A stretch of 64,000 bases of DNA from Bacillota bacterium (GTDB lineage: Bacteria; Bacillota; Clostridia; Lachnospirales; Lachnospiraceae). Position numbers and translations under genes: made by a program. The notes below the pieces were generated by a model. The model made no database searches, had not been told where the DNA came from, and saw nothing but the letters and a program-made list of their open reading frames with translations. Every line of letters starts with the position of its first letter. Position 1 is the first letter of the stretch. Positions 55,286 through 63,756 of the stretch are shown piece by piece. Location of the stretch: contig JAEYOQ010000011.1 of the NCBI GenBank assembly GCA_023411555.1, positions 124,001 through 188,000 on the forward strand, written 5' to 3'.

Positions 55286-55565
55286 GCAAGAGACGATAAG
55301 TGTGGAATGCAGACCGGGCTGTGGCGCCTGTTGCATAGCTCCCTCTATCTCTTCACCGATACCAGGGATGCCTGATGGAAAGCCTGCAGGAGTGAGATGC
55401 ATTCAACTGTCGGAGGATAATCACTGTAAGATATTTGCCTCCTCTCTGCGACCACCTGTTTGCTCCAGCTTAAAGCCATCTCAGGAGATGTGTGGTGTGA
55501 ATAGTCAGGAAGCGTTAGCTTATCTTATTGCATTAGAACGGGAGACGGCAGTTACAAACACATAA
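55278..55565 (+). CDS. YkgJ-type cysteine cluster protein
   Basis: A 95-residue protein with many Cys (CRPGCGACC, then single Cys in VRCIQL, HCKIF, PVCSSL and EMCGV), the pattern of the YkgJ/zinc- or iron-chelating cluster family. The function is not known. TGGAG eight bases upstream supports ATG 55278, which overlaps the oxidase gene by eight bases; coupling suggests a redox or metal role. Confidence 0.85.
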   Translation: MPKQETISVECRPGCGACCIAPSISSPIPGMPDGKPAGVRCIQLSEDNHCKIFASSLRPPVCSSLKPSQEMCGVNSQEALAYLIALERETAVTNT

Positions 55566-55583
55566 GTCTATGTAAGCATATTT

Positions 55584-55655
55584 AAGGGTTGTTGTAAAAT
55601 GATTATATTAGGAGACATATCTTGTTTCCTGATAAGTCATTTTACAACAACCCTT
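55584..55655. terminator. Perfect 19-bp inverted repeat, bidirectional terminator
   Basis: AAGGGTTGTTGTAAAATGA and its exact complement, with an inner stem and a central loop. TTTT follows on the plus strand. It lies between convergent genes. Its ends resemble those of the two MITE-like elements elsewhere in the window. Confidence 0.85.
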
Positions 55656-55681
55656 TTATTTGATGGCTAAATCAGATTAGC

Positions 55682-56878
55682 TTATACCGGAATTAAGGTT
55701 CGAAGAAGACTAGGGTCACATTTTAGATACCGGCTCAATCTCTTCTCGAAGTCCTCCATGTCGATGTTGATATGATCAAATACCTCTTTTGCTACCGGTT
55801 CATGTACAGTAGCTCCAAGATACATCCAGGCATAATGCTGGGCTATATGAACACTGAGTACCAGTTCATGATGAACAATACAGGTACTGTTTGGTCTATG
55901 GTGATATAATGCTACCTCATACATCGGGAAGGGAAGATCCCATACTTCCAGTAGATATCCTCCGATTTCTTGATGATTAAATTCATATTCCTCAAGATCC
56001 AATTTCGCATAAGCATCAACAGTAAGAGGTGCTTTGCCTAAGATACCTTTCTGCTGGAGGTGTTTCGAGAGTACAATAAGACCAATATTATGCATCAGTC
56101 CTGCGAACATGGCAGCCTCCGGTGGCTGCTTGTGGAAGAAGGTCTCGTATAGGAATAGGAAAATACGATTTGTCAGGTAAGCATGCTGCCAAAGGAGCTC
56201 CGGTGCCTCAATAATATCGTCTGTCTGCTTTGTACAGCTCATCACACATGCCCAGTGCATAAAGGTTTTTAGATTATGCAGACCGATATAATGAGCGATC
56301 TGATTGACAGTATTGGGCATAACTCCATAAATAGCAGATTTACCAACCTGAATCAGGAGCGAGGAGATATCGCTATCTGCTTCCACCTCACTCACTAGGT
56401 CATCAATATTCTCTTCTTCAATTAAGGAAATCATCTTTTCGCAATTGGAAGGCATCGTGGTAATACACCCCATGTCCTTGATTGACTTAACCAAGGCTTC
56501 GGAGTTAAGTACCGCATCATCCTCAAAAAGTTTATTTATATTCTCCAGTAATTCTGAATTGTTCCAGGGTTTGAATACATACAGCTTAGCTACATTATGC
56601 AGGAGAGCCCGAAACATTGGCTTTTCCTCTGCGTATCCACTAAGAATGATGCGGATAATCTTAGGGTACTTCTCCTTCAGAATACTCAAAAGTTGATAAC
56701 CGTCAAGAATTGGCATCCGCATGTCACTTATTACCATATCAATTTCCATATTTTCTATCAGCTTCATTGCTTCCATACCGTTTTCCGCAGTGAATATTTC
56801 ATAATCCGTCTCCAAGAACATTCTTGACATCGCTTTTAAGATCTGGACCTCATCATCTACAATTAATATCTTTTTCAT
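55682..56878 (-). CDS. Response regulator with HDOD domain
   Basis: A 398-residue cytoplasmic protein. Residues 1-120 are a receiver domain (VDDE, phospho-acceptor Asp52 in ISDMRMP, Lys in FKPW). Residues about 135-330 form an HDOD domain (GCITTMPSNCEKM, MHNIGLIVLSKHL, HHRPN near the end). HDOD proteins link signalling to regulation of motility or stress; the output here is unknown. It is in the same run of minus-strand genes as the histidine kinase and is its probable partner. Confidence 0.9.
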   Translation of the reverse strand: MKKILIVDDEVQILKAMSRMFLETDYEIFTAENGMEAMKLIENMEIDMVISDMRMPILDGYQLLSILKEKYPKIIRIILSGYAEEKPMFRALLHNVAKLYVFKPWNNSELLENINKLFEDDAVLNSEALVKSIKDMGCITTMPSNCEKMISLIEEENIDDLVSEVEADSDISSLLIQVGKSAIYGVMPNTVNQIAHYIGLHNLKTFMHWACVMSCTKQTDDIIEAPELLWQHAYLTNRIFLFLYETFFHKQPPEAAMFAGLMHNIGLIVLSKHLQQKGILGKAPLTVDAYAKLDLEEYEFNHQEIGGYLLEVWDLPFPMYEVALYHHRPNSTCIVHHELVLSVHIAQHYAWMYLGATVHEPVAKEVFDHINIDMEDFEKRLSRYLKCDPSLLRTLIPV

Positions 56879-56908
56879 ACCCCATCATCCTTTCATACCG
56901 TAAAATTG

Positions 56909-57172
56909 TTATTTCTTGAAAGAAAGTCCTACTTCAAAAGTGCCGACTTTTCTGAGTATCTGGAGTGTATTAAGACATAAATTTTTATGCCTTTTAGCGT
57001 CAATGACAGTCCTTCCATTATTCCTATTAGCAGCCTCTGTATCAGAGGCATAAGAAATAAAGGATAGAGTAAACTTGTCTGTGTTTGAAATGGTCACATA
57101 AAGTCCGTTCTTCGTAAAGTTATTCATTATGATGGTATTAAAAGCTCTAACCATCGATGTTCTGTTTTGCAT
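56909..57172 (-). CDS. Hypothetical 87-residue protein between kinase and regulator
   Basis: An open frame that fills the gap between the kinase and HDOD regulator genes on the same strand. It is basic, with MVRAFNTIIMNNFTKNGLYVTISN near the start and no recognised family. No good ribosome site precedes the ATG, and the frame stays open about 13 codons upstream. It may be a true small protein, or a decayed fragment. Confidence 0.35.
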   Translation of the reverse strand: MQNRTSMVRAFNTIIMNNFTKNGLYVTISNTDKFTLSFISYASDTEAANRNNGRTVIDAKRHKNLCLNTLQILRKVGTFEVGLSFKK

Positions 57173-57256
57173 CTCTGTGATAAGTATATGAAATATTTTC
57201 TTATCCAGCCACTATATGACTAACATCACCAGATCTTTCACTTTTGCAGATAAGGA

Positions 57257-58549
57257 TTACATCTCGGTAATGATCGGAAGTTTTATGATAAAGGTTGCTC
57301 CTTTTCCTAGGGAGCTTTTGACGTCGATGGATCCAGCATGTTTATTCACGATGATATCATAGGATATACTCAACCCAAGACCGGTACCTTGCCCTATCTC
57401 CTTGGTAGTGAAGAAGGGTTCAAAAATCTTTGAGAGATTATCATCTGATATACCTGGGCCGTCGTCAATGAACCAAAGCATAATATCTTGATCTATCCTT
57501 CGGGCAATTATTTTAATAGAGCCCTGGTCGGAGCGTTCTTGTGACTTGATCGCCTGAGCGGCATTTAAAAGAATATTAACAAAAACCTGCGCCAATTGAA
57601 TTCTATTACAATAGATACGAAGATCATCAGGAACGTCAAGCTCTACATTGGCTACATACTTCACTTCGTTTCTGGTGATTAAAACAACCTCGTTGATCAA
57701 ATCTAACAAAACTATCTTATTCCTGTCATCATCCCTGGAAGAGCGTGCAAAAACACGAAGTGATTGAACGATTTCAGTCACACGATTAATTCCGTTAAAG
57801 GAATCTATGAAAATATCCTCCAGCTCGTCTAGCATAAAATCAATTTTCAATGATTTATATTTATCAACTATTACGGAAAGACTTTGATACAATCCCGGAT
57901 CCTTCACAAACTCAGGATTGCTAATTTTATCTTGCACAAATGTTAGAAATTCTATTACTCTGAGAAAATAATTATGAAGAAAATCAAGATTACTCTTTAC
58001 AAAACCCATTGGATTATTGATTTCATGAGCAATACCGGCTGCAAGCTGTCCGATTGCAGCCATTTTCTCAGACTGTACAAGGCTGAATTTCGCTTCCGTC
58101 AGCTTTGCATTGGTTTCCTTCAGCTCTTCATTTTGCTTTCTGGTGATTTCAATCAGTGTCTTCAAGTTATTAGACTGATTCTTAGCTTCTATTGCAACCT
58201 TTAGTCTGGCATTAAACTCAATCGCATTAATGGGTTTATTAATGTAATCAAAAGCACCTAATTCATAGCATCTCTGATAGCTTTCCAGATCATCCAGTGA
58301 AGTAAGCATAATGATAGGAATATCATCAAAGCTGGCATCAGACCGCAGCCGCTCCAATAATTCTAAACCGGAGACAATTGGCATTATGATATCCAGAATC
58401 AGAATATCAATGCTATGTTCTTGTAGTATATCCAATACCTTGACAGGGTCATCGCATAAAAGAATCTGTGAGATGGCAGGAATATCCTCTAAGTACCGCT
58501 TGGCTATGGTAAGGTTGAGTTGGCTGTCATCAACCACAAGTACTTTCAT
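57257..58549 (-). CDS. Receiver-histidine kinase hybrid protein
   Basis: A 430-residue cytoplasmic sensor kinase with the receiver at the N-terminus (Asp53 in LDIIMP; Lys105 in NKPI). A coiled coil (about 118-160) follows, then a HisKA region with His175 in LAAGIAHEINNPMGFV and an ATPase domain with N-box (LLNAAQAI), DDGPGI and GTGLGLS. There is no membrane helix, so it receives its signal inside the cell. GGAGA seven bases upstream selects ATG 58549. Likely signals to the HDOD regulator downstream. Confidence 0.92.
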   Translation of the reverse strand: MKVLVVDDSQLNLTIAKRYLEDIPAISQILLCDDPVKVLDILQEHSIDILILDIIMPIVSGLELLERLRSDASFDDIPIIMLTSLDDLESYQRCYELGAFDYINKPINAIEFNARLKVAIEAKNQSNNLKTLIEITRKQNEELKETNAKLTEAKFSLVQSEKMAAIGQLAAGIAHEINNPMGFVKSNLDFLHNYFLRVIEFLTFVQDKISNPEFVKDPGLYQSLSVIVDKYKSLKIDFMLDELEDIFIDSFNGINRVTEIVQSLRVFARSSRDDDRNKIVLLDLINEVVLITRNEVKYVANVELDVPDDLRIYCNRIQLAQVFVNILLNAAQAIKSQERSDQGSIKIIARRIDQDIMLWFIDDGPGISDDNLSKIFEPFFTTKEIGQGTGLGLSISYDIIVNKHAGSIDVKSSLGKGATFIIKLPIITEM

Positions 58550-58586
58550 AGTATGTTCTCCATTCATAAGGCGGTTGTCATTGGTT

Positions 58587-58643
58587 TATACAATTATAGC
58601 ATTGGAAGTGAAATATTTCAACCAAATATATACAATTATAGCA
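58587..58643. repeat. 15-bp direct repeat carrying two -10 boxes
   Basis: TATACAATTATAGCA occurs at 58587-58601 and 58629-58643. Each copy contains TATAAT on the minus strand. Confidence 0.75.
58593..58621 (-). promoter_or_regulatory. Promoter of the histidine kinase gene
   Basis: On the minus strand, TTGAAA (58621-58616) and TATAAT (58598-58593), 17-base spacer. A second TATAAT 42 bases upstream has no clear -35. Confidence 0.7.
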
Positions 58644-58715
58644 AATATTGGGCATTGTAATTCGTGATTATGTAACAATGTCACAAAGGATGGATAGTTT
58701 AATACGGTTTTTAGG

Positions 58716-58744
58716 TTGACGATATGACAACAATATCGTAATAT
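58716..58744 (+). promoter_or_regulatory. Promoter/operator region of arsR-like gene
   Basis: TTGACG (58716-58721) and TAATAT (58739-58744), 17-base spacer. AATAT recurs three times at eight-base steps from about 58732, overlapping the -10; this is a possible autoregulatory ArsR site. Confidence 0.5.
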
Positions 58745-58793
58745 TTGAATATAGTGATTAATAGATATAAATTCAATAGAAAGAAGGATACTA

Positions 58794-59081
58794 ATGAACT
58801 TAGATAATCATAAGTATGACGAAATGGCGGATTTACTTAAGACTATAGCACATCCGATTAGGCTATGTATTATACAGGGACTGTTACAGAAGGGAGAATG
58901 TAATGTGACCTATATGCAAAACTGCCTTGGAGCTCCCCAGTCTACCATATCACAGCATATACAGAAGTTAAGATCCGCAGGGATTATCGAAGGACGGAGA
59001 AATGGGCTGGAAATCTTCTATAGGGTAAAGAATGAAAAGGTAGCGGCGCTGATGGAGCTGCTATATCGGGAAGAAGCCTAA
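58794..59081 (+). CDS. ArsR family transcriptional regulator
   Basis: A 95-residue winged-helix regulator (LLKTIAHPIRLCIIQGLL, then GAPQSTISQHIQKLRSAGIIEGRRNG). Cys25, Cys36 and Cys44 are present; Cys36 and Cys44 flank helix 3, but there is no classical CxC metal site. Its position before a sulfur-handling fusion gene suggests that it senses persulfide, disulfide or metal stress. AAGAAGGA precedes the ATG. The gap to the next gene is 82 bases, so the two are probably co-transcribed. Confidence 0.9.
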   Translation: MNLDNHKYDEMADLLKTIAHPIRLCIIQGLLQKGECNVTYMQNCLGAPQSTISQHIQKLRSAGIIEGRRNGLEIFYRVKNEKVAALMELLYREEA

Positions 59082-59163
59082 ATATGTCGGGGCGATGTCA
59101 GATGCAGATATTGTACTCTGCACATAATGACTAGCAAGTTATGAGAAAGGGATGGTTACTAAT

Positions 59164-61653
59164 ATGAGTAAAAAAGTATTGATTGTTGGCGGCGTAGCCG
59201 GGGGAGCATCGGCGGCAGCCAGACTTCGGAGATTGGATGAAACTGCTGAGATTATTATATTTGAGCGCGACGAATATATATCCTACGCAAACTGTGGGTT
59301 ACCCTACTACATCGGGGAGAGTATAAAGGATCGCAGTAAGCTTTTAGTGCAGACTCCAGAGGTGATGAAAGCAAGATTCAATATCGATGTCCGTAATAAC
59401 AGTGAGGTGATTAAGATTGATCCTTCTAAGAAGAAAGTAATCGTAAACAGTAAACAGAAGGGGACCTATGAGGAGAGCTACGATTACCTGATCCTTTCTC
59501 CGGGTGCAAAGGCGATAAGGCCTAATATACCTGGAATTAACAGTGATAAGATATTCACCCTTAGAAATATTCCGGACACCGATAAGATCAAAGCATATGT
59601 AGATAAGGAGGGGACCCGGAGTGCGGTTGTTATCGGCGGTGGATTTGTCGGTGTGGAAATGGCAGAGAACTTAAGAGAAAGAGGCTTAAGTGTAAGTCTG
59701 GTGGAAGCAGCCCCACATATTCTTGCCCCCTTTGATGAGGATATGGTTGTCCTAGCGGAGAAGGAACTGGAAGAGAATGGCATGAGATTGATCTTGGGAG
59801 ACGGAGTCAAATCCTTCCGTGATCTAGACAGTAGGATTGAAGTTACTCTAAACAGTGATACCATGCTAGCTGCTGATATGGTTATATTGGCTATCGGAGT
59901 AGCACCGGACACCACCTTTCTTAAGGAAAGCGGTCTGGAATTCGGCCCTCGAGGCCATATTTTAGTGAATGATAAATTACAGACCAATATCGAGGGAATC
60001 TATGCTGTAGGCGACGCAATCGAGGTGGTTGATTTTATTACAAAGCAAAAGACAGCGATTCCCTTAGCCGGTCCTGCCAATAAGCAAGGAAGAATTGCCG
60101 CGGATAATGTAGCTGGCCTTAATTCCAGCTTTAAGGGTTCTCAGGGAACCTCGATTATCAAGGTATTTGGTCTTACTGCGGCATGTACCGGGGCCAATGA
60201 AAGAAACCTAAAGAGAGGGAATATTAATTACAAGACAATAACGATACATCCGGTCTCTCATGCATCCTATTACCTGGGAGCTATGCCGATGACCATAAAG
60301 CTAATCTTTGATGAAGAGGGTAAGGTTCTGGGGGCCCAGGGAGTGGGCTTTGATGGTGTGGATAAGAGAATAGATGTCCTTGCTACTGTAATCCGTATGG
60401 GTGGGACAGTGGAGGATCTGACTGAGCTGGAGCTATCTTATGCGCCGCCGTTCTCCTCCGCAAAGGATCCGGTGAATATGGCTGGCTTCGTGGCGCAGAA
60501 TGTCCTGGAGGGCCAAAGTCATATGACAACCTGGAGTAAAGTGAAGGCGATGAAGCCGGAGGATTATATTCTAGTCGATGTCCGTACGGATGAGGAATAT
60601 GGCAATGGTCATATGGACGGCGCTATTAACATCCCTCTGGACAGCCTAAGAGCTCGTCTGTCCGAGTTGGATCCGAAGAAGACCATCGTTGTATATTGTC
60701 GGGTTGGTCATCGCGGTTATCTGGCGGATCGGATTCTGAGCCAGAAGGGTTATCAGGTACTAAATGTCACCGGTGGCTACATAACAGCCTCTCCCTTAAA
60801 TCTTGAACCTACAGCGGATAGCAGCAAGGATGTTTCTGCATGCAATATCAGCCCTGAGCCTAAAGCAGTGAAGCAGGATTCTCAGATTGGAAAGCAGACC
60901 TCATATCAATCTGGTACCTTTCATAAGAGTCTGGACGCCTGCGGACTCTGTTGCCCGGGACCATTGATGCAGGTGAAGGCCTCTATGGAAGAGCTAAAGG
61001 AGAATCAGATATTAAAGGTGGAAGCCTCAGATCCTGGCTTTTATGAGGATATTAAAGCCTGGTGTAAGCGCACCAATAACGAGTTACTGGAGCTATCAAA
61101 GGTCGGTGGCAATATAAAGGCTTTTATTAAGAAGGGCTTGAAGGCTGAAGCTATGAATCCTTCTACCGAATCAGCTCTTGTAAGGGATAATAAGACGATG
61201 GTAGTATTCAGCGGAGATCTGGATAAGGCAATTGCCTCCTTTATTATCGCCAATGGAGCAGCTTCTATGGGGAAGAAGGTAACTATGTTTTTCACCTTCT
61301 GGGGACTGAATATTCTTCGTAAGCCAGAAAAGGTACGGGTGAAGAAGGGGCTGTTAGACAATATGTTTGGCTTAATGATGCCAAGAGGTAGTAAAAAGCT
61401 AAAGCTGTCCAACATGAATATGCTCGGTATGGGTGGTAAGATGATCCGTATGGTCATGAAGAACAAGAATATATCCTCTCTGGAGGAACTAATTCAGTCA
61501 GCCTTAGATAGTGGTATCGAGATTGTTGCCTGCCAGATGTCCATGGATGTGATGGGACTTAAGAGGGAAGAGCTGATAGATGGGATAAAAATCGGCGGTG
61601 TCGGTTATTATCTTGGGGAAGCAGAGGATTCGAATGTGAACCTGTTTATTTAA
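59164..61653 (+). CDS. CoA-disulfide reductase fused to rhodanese, TusA and DsrE-like domains
   Basis: An 829-residue four-part enzyme. (1) Residues 1-445: FAD/NAD(P)H CoA-disulfide reductase with Cys44 in YANCGLPYYIG and a second nucleotide site IGGGFVGVEMAE. (2) About 455-545: rhodanese with catalytic Cys512 in YCRVGHR. (3) About 590-665: TusA-like domain with CPGP (Cys597). (4) About 670-829: DsrE/F-like domain (VVFSGDLDKAIASFIIANGAASMGKK), ending in NVNLFI. Together they should reduce CoA or persulfide sulfur and pass it along. The MSKKVLIVGG start is conventional, but the ribosome site spacing is poor; ATG 59152 is an alternative. Confidence 0.93.
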   Translation: MSKKVLIVGGVAGGASAAARLRRLDETAEIIIFERDEYISYANCGLPYYIGESIKDRSKLLVQTPEVMKARFNIDVRNNSEVIKIDPSKKKVIVNSKQKGTYEESYDYLILSPGAKAIRPNIPGINSDKIFTLRNIPDTDKIKAYVDKEGTRSAVVIGGGFVGVEMAENLRERGLSVSLVEAAPHILAPFDEDMVVLAEKELEENGMRLILGDGVKSFRDLDSRIEVTLNSDTMLAADMVILAIGVAPDTTFLKESGLEFGPRGHILVNDKLQTNIEGIYAVGDAIEVVDFITKQKTAIPLAGPANKQGRIAADNVAGLNSSFKGSQGTSIIKVFGLTAACTGANERNLKRGNINYKTITIHPVSHASYYLGAMPMTIKLIFDEEGKVLGAQGVGFDGVDKRIDVLATVIRMGGTVEDLTELELSYAPPFSSAKDPVNMAGFVAQNVLEGQSHMTTWSKVKAMKPEDYILVDVRTDEEYGNGHMDGAINIPLDSLRARLSELDPKKTIVVYCRVGHRGYLADRILSQKGYQVLNVTGGYITASPLNLEPTADSSKDVSACNISPEPKAVKQDSQIGKQTSYQSGTFHKSLDACGLCCPGPLMQVKASMEELKENQILKVEASDPGFYEDIKAWCKRTNNELLELSKVGGNIKAFIKKGLKAEAMNPSTESALVRDNKTMVVFSGDLDKAIASFIIANGAASMGKKVTMFFTFWGLNILRKPEKVRVKKGLLDNMFGLMMPRGSKKLKLSNMNMLGMGGKMIRMVMKNKNISSLEELIQSALDSGIEIVACQMSMDVMGLKREELIDGIKIGGVGYYLGEAEDSNVNLFI

Positions 61654-61699
61654 GGGGTTCGATAATATTTTGTATGAATAATTCATAATTATGCTTCAT

Positions 61700-61740
61700 G
61701 GGCTATATACTATGCTGTTATTAGTATATAGCCCTTTTTA
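61700..61740 (+). terminator. Terminator after the CoA-disulfide reductase fusion gene
   Basis: GGGCTATATACTA pairs with TAGTATATAGCCC, followed by TTTTT. The rest of the gap to 61927 has a short TATAGGA palindrome and a TATAAT near 61892. Confidence 0.88.
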
Positions 61741-61927
61741 TGCTATAGGAAAGTTCTCCTATAAAAAAACCTCCGGGAAAGTAAGTTATACTCACTTTAG
61801 ATTTAAGTTCACTTAGGATGACGCACTTTAACGGTAGTAAATATTTTACGGAAATTCCATTTGTATAGTAGAAAGAAAGGGGGTATGATGGTATAATTAT
61901 CAGCAGAATGATTCGGGAGAAAAAGAG

Positions 61928-63058
61928 ATGTTAAGAGAGTATTTAAGAAAATGGAAGATGGCAATAGCATGTATGATTATTCCGGTAATGATTACCGCTC
62001 CGCTTCCTGCTTCCGGCGTGGTTGCTCCGATTGAGGATACCAGAGAGAAGATCGAAAACATCTCACAGGAGGAGATGGAGGTGCTCGAGAGGCTATTTCT
62101 TATATCCAAGGAGATAGAGGCTCTTGAGGCAGAGGGAGTAAGGATTAATACTGAGATAGGGGCTATAACAGACCAGGTAGCGGAGCTTGAGAGTACGATA
62201 GAAGAAACGCAGCAAAACTATGATGGAAAGCTTACACTTATGGAGAAGGTTCTGGTATACTATCAGAGAGGGGGACCTGCAACCTATCTTGAGATATTAT
62301 TCAGTGCTGACAGCTTTAGTGAATTCTTAAAAAGCTTGAACGTGATCAAAGACATTTCCCATAATGTATCAGAGCTGTTAGCTTCGCTGGAGGAAGGTAA
62401 GAAGCTTCTGGAGGAGGAAAAGCAGCTTCTGAACGGTAAAGTCGAGGAGCTTAAGAACAAACAGAAGGAATTGAGCGATAATCTATCGGAGCGGGAGAAA
62501 GCTATGCAGGAACAGGAGACTTATCTATCCGGCTTAGAAGAGAAGCGAATCTATTATGAGGAGCAGCTTCAGAATCTCCAGCTGCTTTGGGAGGATTGCA
62601 AGAAACTCTTTACGGACATTGTATCGGAAACGACCAGGATAATTGGGGAGGGGCACTTTACTGCCGAGGATCTAAATCTTGGTATAGGTCTTTTTACTAT
62701 ACCCGGTGCCATTAGGGAGGATACCTTTAACCGTGTATTGAACGAATATTCTAATATGGATGAGACGATATTCCGTTTTAAGGATGATAAGGTAGAGATT
62801 GAGGTGCCGAAGCTGCATCTGTTACTTCAAGGTGAGTTTCTAATCACTGGTGAAAGTGCAATACAGTACCAGGTTAGGGAGGGAAGCTTCTATGACCTAC
62901 CGCTGGATGAACTATCGATTCAGGCCTTGTTCGAGCAGGGGCCTATGACCATAGATTTTGCGGCAATTGCCGGAGATATTGAGATTGTTGATTTTGTTCT
63001 TCAGGAGATTAAAAGTGAGGATGGACAGCTGGCATTTGTTATTAAGCTCCAGTGGTAG
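61928..63058 (+). CDS. PcsB-like coiled-coil exported protein (FtsEX partner, no hydrolase domain)
   Basis: A 376-residue exported protein. The N-terminal signal is MAIACMIIPVMITAPLPASG. Residues about 35-230 are a long Glu/Lys/Leu coiled coil with the PcsB/EnvC-like block YYQRGGPATYLEILFSADSFSEFLKSLNVI. The C-terminal 145 residues are beta-rich and do not show CHAP, NlpC/P60 or M23 motifs. In PcsB and EnvC-type proteins the coiled coil docks on FtsX and controls murein hydrolysis. The immediate ftsE-ftsX neighbourhood supports this role, with the hydrolase perhaps supplied by another protein. Confidence 0.82.
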   Translation: MLREYLRKWKMAIACMIIPVMITAPLPASGVVAPIEDTREKIENISQEEMEVLERLFLISKEIEALEAEGVRINTEIGAITDQVAELESTIEETQQNYDGKLTLMEKVLVYYQRGGPATYLEILFSADSFSEFLKSLNVIKDISHNVSELLASLEEGKKLLEEEKQLLNGKVEELKNKQKELSDNLSEREKAMQEQETYLSGLEEKRIYYEEQLQNLQLLWEDCKKLFTDIVSETTRIIGEGHFTAEDLNLGIGLFTIPGAIREDTFNRVLNEYSNMDETIFRFKDDKVEIEVPKLHLLLQGEFLITGESAIQYQVREGSFYDLPLDELSIQALFEQGPMTIDFAAIAGDIEIVDFVLQEIKSEDGQLAFVIKLQW

Positions 63059-63075
63059 ACGAGGGAGGAACATTC

Positions 63076-63756
63076 ATGATTGAAGTAAAAGATGTGTCAT
63101 TAACCTACCCAGATGGGACAAGGGCACTTAAAAATATTAGTTTAGAGATCAAACCCGGTGAACTGGTGTATATCACCGGACCCAGCGGTTCCGGTAAGAC
63201 CAGCCTCCTTAAGCTATTGATTGGGATGGAATATGCCAGTGAAGGAGAGCTGAGGGTGCTGAATGAGAGAATGAGTAAGGAAAATGAAGCAGGAATAAGA
63301 CAGCTTCGTAAAAGGATCGGCCCGGTGTTTCAGGAATTTAAGCTGATTGAAGGCAGAACCACTTTGGAGAATGTCATGATGGGTATGAGGTTTTTAGGAA
63401 TCGCTCCAAAGAGTATGAAAGAGGATGCCGAAAGTGCCTTGAAAAGAGTAGGACTTGGGCATAAAATACAAGCCCGTGTTGAGAATCTATCCTGGGGAGA
63501 GGCTCAACGGGTTGCTATCGCAAGAGCGGTAGCGAGAAAACCGGCTCTGATCTTAGCCGATGAGCCAACAGGTAACCTGGATCAGGATAATGCCCTCAAT
63601 ATACTGGACCTATTAACCTCCTTTAAGGATAGCAATACTGCCGTGGTAATAACAACCCATGCAACCCACCTGATTGAAGGTGCTAAGAATGCAACCTTTA
63701 TTCGGGTTAACAGTGGGGAGATTACGGTACAGAGGTGTAAGGAGGGACGCGAGTGA
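63076..63756 (+). CDS. ftsE: Cell-division ABC ATPase FtsE
   Basis: A 226-residue ATPase. Walker A is GPSGSGKTS, the Q-loop VFQEFKLI, the signature LSWGEAQRVAIARA (Trp-Gly in place of the common Gly-Gly), and Walker B LILADEPTGNLD. It powers FtsX to regulate cell-wall cleavage at division or sporulation. GGAGG at 63064-63068 selects ATG 63076. It overlaps ftsX as GTGA. Confidence 0.93.
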   Translation: MIEVKDVSLTYPDGTRALKNISLEIKPGELVYITGPSGSGKTSLLKLLIGMEYASEGELRVLNERMSKENEAGIRQLRKRIGPVFQEFKLIEGRTTLENVMMGMRFLGIAPKSMKEDAESALKRVGLGHKIQARVENLSWGEAQRVAIARAVARKPALILADEPTGNLDQDNALNILDLLTSFKDSNTAVVITTHATHLIEGAKNATFIRVNSGEITVQRCKEGRE

